From the NCBI GenBank assembly GCA_902478785.1, contig CABSMJ010000024.1, forward strand, positions 1-35,473: a stretch of DNA of 35,473 bases, in the 5' to 3' direction. The notes under the pieces were generated by a model. It saw only the letters and a program-made list of their open reading frames with translations, ran no database searches and was not told the origin of the DNA. Origin of the DNA: an uncultured Oscillospiraceae bacterium. Lineage in GTDB: Bacteria > Bacillota > Clostridia > Oscillospirales > Oscillospiraceae. Made by a program: the position numbers and the translations under genes. Shown here piece after piece: positions 16,344 through 23,041 of the stretch (within the stretch, counting starts at the first letter, position 1; each line of letters opens with the position of its first letter).

Positions 16344-17213
16344 ATGGACGCGGGAAAAACAGGAGAGCTGATCGCAGCGCGGCGGAAGGAGCTGGGGCTG
16401 AGCCAGGAGGAGCTGGCCCGGCGCATCCATGTGACCGACAAGGCCGTCAGCAAATGGGAGACGGGCCGGGGGATGCCGGGCATCCAATCACTGGAGCCCC
16501 TGGCGGAGGTGCTGGAGCTCTCTGTCAGTGAGCTTTTGGGCGGCCAGCGTCTGACGGCGGAGGAGCTGCCCCAGGCGGCGGGAGGACAGATCGTGGAGAG
16601 TATGAAAAAGGCCCGGGCACGGATTTTCCAGGGCGCACTGGCGGCGCTGCTTCTGGCGGCCCTGGCAGTGGGGGCGTATGTGGGGTATCACTACCTGACC
16701 TCCGCCGCCGAGACGGACCTTGTCGCCCTGGAGAAAAAAGCGGCGGAGTACCTGGGAGGGCCCGGGGAGATCGTCCGGTCGGAATTTGGCTATGAGGCGC
16801 TGTCCATCGTGGAGACGGAGCGCCGGGGCGACTATCTGGCGGCGCTGTGCACCGACGGGCAGGGCCGCTGGGCCCTGTGCGTCTACGACCAGGACCCGGT
16901 GTTTCCCGACCGCTGGCGGGGAGGGGGAGGGAAGCCCTCCCTGGAGGCCGGGACTCTGGGCAGCTGGAATTTCGGAAATTCCCGGGAGGCGGTCATCATC
17001 TTCTGCGGCGGGGATCTGCCGGAGGATGCGGCCTACTATACCTTCCGGAACAGCGGCATCACCTACACCTGTCCCATTGAGGACCGGCAGGTGCTGGACG
17101 TGTTCCTCCTGCCGGACACCTCGGACATCAGCTCCTATCCGGAGGAACTGCTGGATCAGAATTTGGAGCCTCTGGACATCTCCCGGGAGGGAGACGTGGA
17201 GCTGGAAAGCTGA
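16344..17213 (+). CDS. Membrane-anchored XRE-family HTH protein with external domain
   Basis: 289 residues. Residues 5-63 form an XRE helix-turn-helix (ELIAARRKELGLSQEELARR, then VTDKAVSKWETGRGMPGI), which is close to SinR/Cro-type domains. A linker leads to one membrane helix at about 94-117 and then a soluble C-terminal domain of about 170 residues outside the membrane, with three cysteines and no family I recognise. This layout suggests a one-component transmembrane sensor-regulator. ATG 16344 follows GGGGGGAG. It is monocistronic, divergent from the LtaS-like operon, and a terminator follows the stop at once. Confidence 0.82.
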   Translation: MDAGKTGELIAARRKELGLSQEELARRIHVTDKAVSKWETGRGMPGIQSLEPLAEVLELSVSELLGGQRLTAEELPQAAGGQIVESMKKARARIFQGALAALLLAALAVGAYVGYHYLTSAAETDLVALEKKAAEYLGGPGEIVRSEFGYEALSIVETERRGDYLAALCTDGQGRWALCVYDQDPVFPDRWRGGGGKPSLEAGTLGSWNFGNSREAVIIFCGGDLPEDAAYYTFRNSGITYTCPIEDRQVLDVFLLPDTSDISSYPEELLDQNLEPLDISREGDVELES

Positions 17214-17215
17214 AA

Positions 17216-17250
17216 AAATGCCTCTCTGCCAAAAACAGAGAGGCATTTTT
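17216..17250. terminator. Terminator after the HTH-TM gene, probably bidirectional
   Basis: A 13-bp stem (17216-17228 with 17236-17248) and 7-base loop, with seven T after it on the plus strand and an A-run before it that serves as T-run for the convergent CobW genes. Confidence 0.92.
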
Positions 17251-17282
17251 TTACTTATTTCTACAAATTGTAATCAGATTCG

Positions 17283-18215
17283 TCAGAATGTGACGACTTC
17301 CTCGGCAGGTTTTTCGCAGGGGGCGGCGGAAAGGACCTCCATCACCGGACCCTTGCCTTGATAGGCGGTGTGGTCCTCCACAGCCATGCGGGCGGTGACC
17401 TCCAGCCAGTCCCGGTTGTTGTACTGGTCCAGGCCCTCGCCCTTGGCGATGAGGCCCAGGAACTGGATGTCGTTTTCGCAGCAGACCATGGCGAAGCGGC
17501 CGGGGCAGTGGATGCCGGGGTACTTCTTGGAGTGGCACATCACCAGCTTCATGTGCACCAGCTTGCCCTCATAGCGCTCTGGATGGTCCATTACATCCAC
17601 ATACCACACGCCGAAGTCCTCGTCGGGGATGTCGATGACTTCCTGGTTCAGATCAAAGGGGCACTCGTCCCCGGTCAGGTAGTCCTCGCTGGAGCCGTCG
17701 TCGTTTTCCAGGTAGATGTCCGCCCGGCGGTTCACCATCCGCAGGTTCCGCTGCCGCAGGGCGGTGCGCAGCTCCTCGTCGCAGCGGTTGAACACCAGCA
17801 GGTCTGCGTTGGTGATCTTCTCCATCATCAGCTGGCCCATGTTCCGCACATACATCTCAAAGGTGCTGGCCTCCACAAAGGTCATGATCTGATAGAGGAT
17901 CCAGTTGGCGGGCAGGATGTCCCGGTACAGGGGCTCCATCTGCCACATGCCGTTGTATTCAATGAGCACCTGCTTGGGCTTGTACTTCTTTTCGCACTCC
18001 TTCAAAAAGGCCCGGGTCAGGTCCTCGAAGTCCTCTACCTGGACCACGGTGACGTTGTCCAGGGCGTTCTTCTCATACTCGATTTCGCCCTCTTCGCAGG
18101 AGAGCAGCAGCGTCCGCTCCTCCCGGGCAAAGCCGTCCTCCAGAATGCCGTTGATGAAGCTGGTTTTGCCGGCGTCCAGGAAGCCGGCTACCAGATAAAC
18201 AGGAATATCAGCCAT
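17283..18215 (-). CDS. COG0523/CobW-like GTPase fused to a YcgQ-like C-terminal domain
   Basis: 310 residues from ATG 18215. The N-terminal two thirds is a G3E GTPase: P-loop GFLDAGKTSFI (about 10-20), EYNG near 97, and a NKxD-like FNRCDE near 160-165. The CxCC metal motif of typical CobW proteins is absent; at its place is LLSCEEGEIEYE. The last third (from about 215), FGVWYVDVMDHPERYEGK, MKLVMCHSKKYPG and GRFAMVCCENDIQFLGL, resembles the C-terminal domain of YcgQ/TIGR03943 proteins, which accompany YcgR permeases. This suggests a metal- or permease-linked role. It begins 25 bases after the other CobW gene with a weakly placed AAAGGA, and is co-transcribed with it. An upstream in-frame extension overlaps the partner gene and is not credible. 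Confidence 0.8.
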   Translation of the reverse strand: MADIPVYLVAGFLDAGKTSFINGILEDGFAREERTLLLSCEEGEIEYEKNALDNVTVVQVEDFEDLTRAFLKECEKKYKPKQVLIEYNGMWQMEPLYRDILPANWILYQIMTFVEASTFEMYVRNMGQLMMEKITNADLLVFNRCDEELRTALRQRNLRMVNRRADIYLENDDGSSEDYLTGDECPFDLNQEVIDIPDEDFGVWYVDVMDHPERYEGKLVHMKLVMCHSKKYPGIHCPGRFAMVCCENDIQFLGLIAKGEGLDQYNNRDWLEVTARMAVEDHTAYQGKGPVMEVLSAAPCEKPAEEVVTF

Positions 18216-18240
18216 TGTAAAGTATAAGTCCTTTCCAGAA

Positions 18241-19380
18241 TTACAGGCCGAAGAGCTCCGCCAGTTTCTCCTCCTGGAGCTCCGAGCCGATGACGCACAG
18301 CCGGCCGGTGTAGTCCGGAGAGCCGGTGCGGATGTCGTGCTCCTCAGGCACGAAGTCGAACTCGATCCAGCTGCCGTCGCCGGCGGGGACGATGCCCTTG
18401 GCCCGGAGGATCTTGCCATAGTGCTCGGTGTCCAGCTCGGTCAGAATGTGCTCAATGTCCGCCTTGCTGAAGGCCTTGGGCGTCTCACGGCCCCAGGAGG
18501 TGAACACCTCGTCGGCATGGTGGTGATGGTGATGGCAGGAGCAGTGGGGATCGTCGCACTCGTGGTCGTGGTCGTGATGATGCTCGTGCTCGTGATGATG
18601 CTCGTGCTCGTGGTCATGGTCGTGCTCATCGTGATCATGGTGATGCTCATGCTCATGCTCATGGTCATGATCGTGATGATGCTCATGGTCATGGTCATCG
18701 TGGTCGTGATGGTGATGGGCGTGCTCAGCCTCCTCTGCCTCGTGCTCGGCCCGCATCTTGGCCAGCAGCTCGTCGGCCAGGGACACCTTTTCAATGGCGC
18801 TGAGCACGGTCTTGCCGTCCAGCTGGTCCCAGGGGGTGGTCAGGATGGCGGCGGTGGGGTTCTTCTCCCGCAGCATAGCCACGGCGCTCTCCAGCTTCTC
18901 GGGGCTCAGCTTCTGGGTCCGGGAGAGGATGATGGTGCCGGCGCTTTCGATCTGGTTGTTGTAGAACTCGCCGAAGTTCTTCATGTAAATCTTCACCTTG
19001 GTGGCGTCGGCCACGGTGACGAAGCTGTTGAGGGCCATGCCGGAGGTCTCCGCCACGGTATTTTCCACGGCCACGATGACGTCGCTGAGCTTGCCCACGC
19101 CGGAGGGCTCGATGAGGATGCGGTCGGGATGGAACTGCTGCTGGACGTCCTTGAGGGCCTGGTTGAAGTCGCCCACCAAAGAGCAGCAGATGCACCCGGA
19201 GGACATCTCGGAGATCTGGACGCCGGACTCCTTCAAAAAGCCGCCGTCGATGCTGATCTCGCCGAACTCGTTCTCAATGAGCACCAGCTGTTCCCCGGCA
19301 AAGGCCTCCTTGAGCAGCTTCTTGATGAGGGTAGTCTTGCCAGCCCCCAGGAAACCGGAGATGATATCAATTTTGGTCAT
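18241..19380 (-). CDS. COG0523/CobW metallochaperone GTPase with His-rich loop
   Basis: 379 residues from ATG 19380 (GGAAGG 6 bases upstream). G3E GTPase: P-loop GFLGAGKTTLI near 9-19, ENEFGE near 39, and the metal-binding SGCICC motif (CxCC) at about 64-69. Between the GTPase core and the C-terminal CobW_C domain lies a tract of about 70 residues with roughly 39 histidines alternating with Asp and Glu and including a CDDPHCSC segment, suitable for holding zinc, nickel or cobalt. The C-terminal domain starts near VFTSWGRETPKAFSK. Members deliver metal to target enzymes or take part in zinc homeostasis. The cargo is unknown; the nearby hydrogenase is [FeFe] and needs no nickel. Confidence 0.9.
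   Translation of the reverse strand: MTKIDIISGFLGAGKTTLIKKLLKEAFAGEQLVLIENEFGEISIDGGFLKESGVQISEMSSGCICCSLVGDFNQALKDVQQQFHPDRILIEPSGVGKLSDVIVAVENTVAETSGMALNSFVTVADATKVKIYMKNFGEFYNNQIESAGTIILSRTQKLSPEKLESAVAMLREKNPTAAILTTPWDQLDGKTVLSAIEKVSLADELLAKMRAEHEAEEAEHAHHHHDHDDHDHEHHHDHDHEHEHEHHHDHDEHDHDHEHEHHHEHEHHHDHDHECDDPHCSCHHHHHHADEVFTSWGRETPKAFSKADIEHILTELDTEHYGKILRAKGIVPAGDGSWIEFDFVPEEHDIRTGSPDYTGRLCVIGSELQEEKLAELFGL
18517..18724 (-). repeat. Low-complexity His/Asp/Glu codon tract in the CobW gene
   Basis: About 200 bases made almost only of CAT/CAC, GAT/GAC and GAG codons. It encodes the metal-binding loop and is prone to length change by slippage or recombination. Confidence 0.9.
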
Positions 19381-19419
19381 ACGTATCCTTCCTTTTTCAT
19401 AAGGTATCTTAGCTCCATT

Positions 19420-19448
19420 ATTGTAGTCACTTTGTGGAAAAAATGCAA
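19420..19448 (-). promoter_or_regulatory. Promoter of the CobW gene pair
   Basis: Minus strand TTGCAT (19443-19448), 17 bases, TACAAT (19420-19425). No recognisable Zur box overlaps it. Confidence 0.65.
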
Positions 19449-19668
19449 GTGAAAGACGGCTTTTGAGGACGAATGCGAAAGCTCTCATCAGGTGCAACCG
19501 CACCCTGGAGAGGCCACTGGCGCCGCGCCGGCGAGGACGGCAGGAGGAAAAAAACGGCAGAGACATGCGAAATATGCATGGCAGACATGAAAGATTTTAC
19601 ACTATACACAAAAAAAGGAATTAAAAATGAGTAAAACAGAAAAAAGTATCCAAAAATAAAAAGCTGTA
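19449..19668. other. Intergenic stretch with a GC-rich structured island, no gene seen
   Basis: Between the divergent CobW and symporter promoters. The outer parts are AT-rich, but 19481-19540 is GC-rich and foldable: CTCTC (19482-19486) pairs with GAGAG (19508-19512), GGTGC (19491-19495) with GCACC (19500-19504), and CTGGCG with CGCCGG just downstream. It matches no riboswitch I can confirm and lies upstream of both mapped promoters. Confidence 0.5.
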
Positions 19669-19697
19669 TTGAACATTTTGACCAAAAAGATTATAAT
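19669..19697 (+). promoter_or_regulatory. Promoter of the AGCS symporter
   Basis: TTGAAC (19669-19674), 17 bases, perfect TATAAT (19692-19697). Transcription would begin near 19704, which rules out a start codon at 19669 and supports ATG 19744. Confidence 0.8.
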
Positions 19698-19743
19698 GAC
19701 AGTAAATCAGGCGGCCCACCGTCTTAAGAGAGGGGTAGAGTTT

Positions 19744-21153
19744 ATGGTCGATATCGTCACAAGTATCAACAGCACGATCAATGGCTTTGTCTGGGGCGTT
19801 CCCATGATGATCCTCATTGTAGGCACCGGTGTTTACCTCACGGTGTTTACCGGCTTCCTGCAGTTCAGGAAGTTTGGCTACACCATGAAAAATACCATCG
19901 GCAAGTGTTTTCAGAAGGTAGAGGCCAAGGCAGGTGCCGTGACGCCTGTCCAGGCTCTGACCACCGCTCTGGCGGCCACCGTCGGTACCGGTAACATCGC
20001 CGGCGTCTGTGGTGCCATTGCTCTGGGCGGCCCCGGTGCTGTGTTCTGGATGTGGGTTTCCGCCCTCTTCGGCATGTGCACCAAGTTCTCCGAGGTCACC
20101 CTAGCCATCAAGTACCGGGAGCGCAATAAGCACGGCGACTGGGTGGGCGGCCCCATGTATTACATCAAAAACGGTCTGGGTCCCAAGTGGAAGTGGCTGG
20201 GCTGCGTGTTTGCCGTGTTCGGCATGCTGGCTGCCTTCGGCATCGGCAACATGACCCAGGTCAACACCATCGCCACCACCATCGGTACCGCCATCACCGA
20301 GTTCGTTCCCCTGTCCGACAGCTCTCTCAAGACCGTCTATCTTGTCATCGGCGTTCTTGTTATGCTGCTGGTAGGCTGTGTGCTTTTGGGCGGCCTCAAG
20401 CGCATCGGTTCCGTGACGGAGAAACTGGTGCCCGTCATGGCTCTGATCTACATCGTGGGTTCCCTGGTCGTGATCTTCGCCCATGCGGGCAACATCGGCC
20501 CCACCTTCAAGAGCATCTTTGTGGGCGCCTTCAATCCTGAGGCCGTTATGGGCGGCGTGCTGGGCACCAGCATCGCCCAGGCCGTCAAGAGCGGCGTTGG
20601 CCGGGGCCTCTTCTCCAACGAGGCCGGCTTGGGCTCTGCGCCTATCGCCCATGCCGCCGCTGAGACCGACGACCCGGTCAAGCAGGGCCTGTTCGGTATC
20701 TTCGAGGTCTTTGCCGACACCATCGTCATCTGCTCCCTCACCGGTCTGACCGTTCTGTGCAGCGGCATCGCCATTCCCTATGGCGAGTCCGGCGTGGGCG
20801 CCGACCTGTCCATCAGCGCCTTCACCACCGTCTTTGGCGGTAAGGCTGCCGGTGTGGTCATCGCCATCGGCCTGACGCTGTTCGCCCTGTCCACCGTCCT
20901 CAGCTGGGGCCTGTACGGCACCCGCTGCTGCGAGTTCCTCTTCGGTCACAAGGTCATCAAGCCCTATCAGATCATCTTCTGCCTGTTCATGGTGGTGGGT
21001 GCCACGATGAAGCTGGATCTGGCCTGGTCCATCGCTGATACCCTCAACGGCCTCATGGCCATCCCCAACCTGATCGGTCTGCTGGCCCTGTCTCCGGTGG
21101 TCTTCAAGCTGACCCGGGATTACTTCCGGAAGCAGAGTACATTGGCCAAATAA
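19744..21153 (+). CDS. Alanine/glycine:cation symporter, AGCS family
   Basis: 469 residues from ATG 19744 (GAGGGG 8 bases upstream). It has the usual 10-11 membrane helices of the AGCS family and its signatures: FTGFLQFRKFGYTMKN near 36-51, ALAATVGTGNIAGVCGAI near 74-91 (substrate and sodium site), GGPMYYI near 135, and GVGRGLFSNEAGLGSAPIAHA near 278-298. These carriers import alanine, glycine or related amino acids with sodium. In a glycine-reductase organism a supply of glycine or alanine is the natural role, but specificity cannot be read from sequence. Monocistronic, with its own promoter and terminator. Confidence 0.92.
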   Translation: MVDIVTSINSTINGFVWGVPMMILIVGTGVYLTVFTGFLQFRKFGYTMKNTIGKCFQKVEAKAGAVTPVQALTTALAATVGTGNIAGVCGAIALGGPGAVFWMWVSALFGMCTKFSEVTLAIKYRERNKHGDWVGGPMYYIKNGLGPKWKWLGCVFAVFGMLAAFGIGNMTQVNTIATTIGTAITEFVPLSDSSLKTVYLVIGVLVMLLVGCVLLGGLKRIGSVTEKLVPVMALIYIVGSLVVIFAHAGNIGPTFKSIFVGAFNPEAVMGGVLGTSIAQAVKSGVGRGLFSNEAGLGSAPIAHAAAETDDPVKQGLFGIFEVFADTIVICSLTGLTVLCSGIAIPYGESGVGADLSISAFTTVFGGKAAGVVIAIGLTLFALSTVLSWGLYGTRCCEFLFGHKVIKPYQIIFCLFMVVGATMKLDLAWSIADTLNGLMAIPNLIGLLALSPVVFKLTRDYFRKQSTLAK

Positions 21154-21176
21154 CGGCCATTTCTCTCTCCTGAAGT

Positions 21177-21201
21177 GGGAGCCTCCTGAACGGGGGCTCC
21201 C
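21177..21201 (+). other. Hairpin downstream of the symporter gene
   Basis: GGGAGCC (21177-21183) pairs with GGCTCCC (21195-21201). No T-run follows, so it is not a terminator by itself; it may stabilise the 3' end. Confidence 0.4.
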
Positions 21202-21244
21202 GCCTCCTGTTCGCTTCCATTCGGAAAGCAGCTGGAAAAAATAG

Positions 21245-21277
21245 GAGACGCCCCGCATCGCGGGGCGTCTCTTTTTT
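21245..21277 (+). terminator. Terminator of the AGCS symporter gene, possibly bidirectional
   Basis: A 12-bp perfect stem (21245-21256 with 21260-21271), 3-base loop and six T. The opposite strand has a T-rich tract as well, so the convergent hydrogenase operon may use it. Confidence 0.93.
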
Positions 21278-21292
21278 GCTTTGCCTGTGGCA

Positions 21293-23041
21293 TTACACCT
21301 CTCTGGGCGGTGCAGGGGGCATCTCCCAGGCCTGGTGATCCGTGTGAAGCAGGTGGTGGGACTTGGGTCCCAGAGGCTTTTCCAGGAACTCCCGGTACAG
21401 GGCCAGCACGTCGGGGTTCTCGTGGGAGAAGCGGATGGGCGCCTTGGCGTCCAGCTCCCAGAGGAGGTCGCCCCGGGCCGAGGCCAGCTCCTGACCGTCG
21501 TGGATGGGCTGTCCGCCGCCGCCGGCGCAGCCGCCGGGACAGGCCATGACCTCCACAAAGTCGTACTGGACCGTACCTGCGTCCACGGCCTCCATCAGGC
21601 GGCGGGTGTTGCCCAAGCCACTGACCACTGCCACCCGGACCTCACCGGCGCCGGGGATGGTGAACACGGCCTCCTTCCAGGGCTGGTTGCCCCGCACGGC
21701 CCGGAAGGCGTCCGGGTCAGGGTTGGAGCCGGTGACCAGCCAGTAGGCGCTGCGCAATGCCGCGTCCATAACACCGCCGGTGGCGCCGAAGACCACCGCC
21801 GCACCGGTGCCGGTGCCCAGGGGACTGTCGAAGGGCTCCTCCCCCAGGTCCTGAGGCAGAATGTGGTCGCTGCGCAGCAGCCGGGTCATCTCCCGGGTGG
21901 TCAGCACCACGTCCACATCCGGGTCGCCGCAGGCGTCGGTCATGGTGGGCAGGGCGCACTCGCTCTTTTTGGAGATGCAGGGCATGATGGACACCACAAA
22001 CAGCTTGTGGGGGTCCACACCGATGCGCTGGGCGAAGTAGCTCTTGGCCACCGCACCGAACATCTGCTGGGGGGACTTGGCGGTGGACAGGCAGTCAGTG
22101 TAGGCGGGGAACTGAGACTTCATGAACCGGACCCAGCCGGGGCAGCAGGAGGTGAACATGGGCCAGCGGTAGCGGTTGCGGTGGGTGAAGCGCTCTAAGA
22201 ATTCGCTGCCCTCCTCCATGATGGTCAGGTCGGCGGTGAAGTTGGTGTCGAAGATGTAGTCAAAGCCAATGCGCCGCAGGCCGGCCACCATGCGCTCCGG
22301 CGTGGCAAAGGCCGGGTCCAGCCCGAAGGCCTCCGCCCAGGCCACCCGCACGGCGGGAGCCACCTGGACCACGGTGGTGATCTCCGGGTCCGCCAGGGCG
22401 TCCAGCACGGCGCCGGTGTCGTCCCGGGCGGTAAGGGCGCCGGTGGGGCAGTGGGTCACGCACTGGCCGCAGAAGGAGCAGTCAGAGTTCATCAGCGTCC
22501 GGTTGTAGGACACGTCCACGGTGGTGCGGGAGCCGGTGCCTGCCACGTCCCAGATGCCTAGACTCTGGACCTTGTCGCAGATCTGGACGCAGCGCATGCA
22601 CTTGATGCACTTGCTCTCCTGGCGGATCAGGGGGGTGGAGAAGTCCGAGTAGCCCCGGGGCGTCTGCCGATGATAGGGCTGGTGGTGGATGTTCAGGTCG
22701 TTGGCCAGGGTCTGCAAGGAGCAGTTGCCGCTGCGGACGCAGGCGGTGCAGTTGCCGTCGTGCTGGCTGAGGATCAGCTTCAAGTTGGTCTTGCGGGCCC
22801 GGCGGACCCGGGGACTGTTGGTATGGACCACCATGCCCTCTGTCACTTGGTTGTCACAGGCGGGCACCAGCCGGTCGATGCCCTCCACTTCCACCACGCA
22901 CACCCGGCAGGCGGCAATCTCGTTGATATCCTTGAGGAAGCACAGGTGGGGGACGGGGATGCCGGCCCGCTCGGCGGCCTCCATAATGGTGGTGCCCTCA
23001 GGCACCTGAATGGATTTGCGGTCAATCGTCACAGTTACCAT
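21293..23041 (-). CDS. hydA: [FeFe]-hydrogenase, catalytic subunit with four accessory iron-sulfur clusters
   Basis: 582 residues, closely following the plan of the clostridial CpI enzyme. An N-terminal plant-type [2Fe-2S] domain (Cys34, 45, 48, 62), a His-ligated cluster (His94, Cys98, 101, 107), two [4Fe-4S] clusters (Cys145-155 and Cys188-198 groups), and the H-cluster domain with L1 TSCCPGW (Cys299/300), L2 MPCISKKSE (Cys354, Glu361) and L3 VMACPGGCAGGGGQP (Cys501, Cys505). All residues needed for the H-cluster and proton path are present, so it should be active in reversible hydrogen metabolism. A small C-terminal extension carries a His-rich patch (SHHLLHTDH). It overlaps the upstream flavoprotein gene by 7 bases, so the two are translated together. 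Confidence 0.95.
   Translation of the reverse strand: MVTVTIDRKSIQVPEGTTIMEAAERAGIPVPHLCFLKDINEIAACRVCVVEVEGIDRLVPACDNQVTEGMVVHTNSPRVRRARKTNLKLILSQHDGNCTACVRSGNCSLQTLANDLNIHHQPYHRQTPRGYSDFSTPLIRQESKCIKCMRCVQICDKVQSLGIWDVAGTGSRTTVDVSYNRTLMNSDCSFCGQCVTHCPTGALTARDDTGAVLDALADPEITTVVQVAPAVRVAWAEAFGLDPAFATPERMVAGLRRIGFDYIFDTNFTADLTIMEEGSEFLERFTHRNRYRWPMFTSCCPGWVRFMKSQFPAYTDCLSTAKSPQQMFGAVAKSYFAQRIGVDPHKLFVVSIMPCISKKSECALPTMTDACGDPDVDVVLTTREMTRLLRSDHILPQDLGEEPFDSPLGTGTGAAVVFGATGGVMDAALRSAYWLVTGSNPDPDAFRAVRGNQPWKEAVFTIPGAGEVRVAVVSGLGNTRRLMEAVDAGTVQYDFVEVMACPGGCAGGGGQPIHDGQELASARGDLLWELDAKAPIRFSHENPDVLALYREFLEKPLGPKSHHLLHTDHQAWEMPPAPPREV

Noticed and set aside
18517..18724. Tandem repeat or CRISPR-like array
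   Set aside because: The repetition comes from His/Asp/Glu codons in a conserved protein frame; there are no equal repeats with unique spacers.
18337..19452. Val/Met-rich membrane-like frame opposite the His-rich tract
   Set aside because: It is only the complement of the CAT/GAC codon tract of the CobW gene and has no start signals.
19475..19515. Minus strand CTGATGAGAG resembles the hammerhead ribozyme core
   Set aside because: The second core element GAAA after stem II and the third stem are missing at the needed positions.
19481..19560. Glycine riboswitch before the AGCS symporter
   Set aside because: Pieces similar to conserved blocks occur, but in the wrong order, and the core CGCCGAAGG..GCAA is absent. 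The symporter promoter also lies downstream of it.
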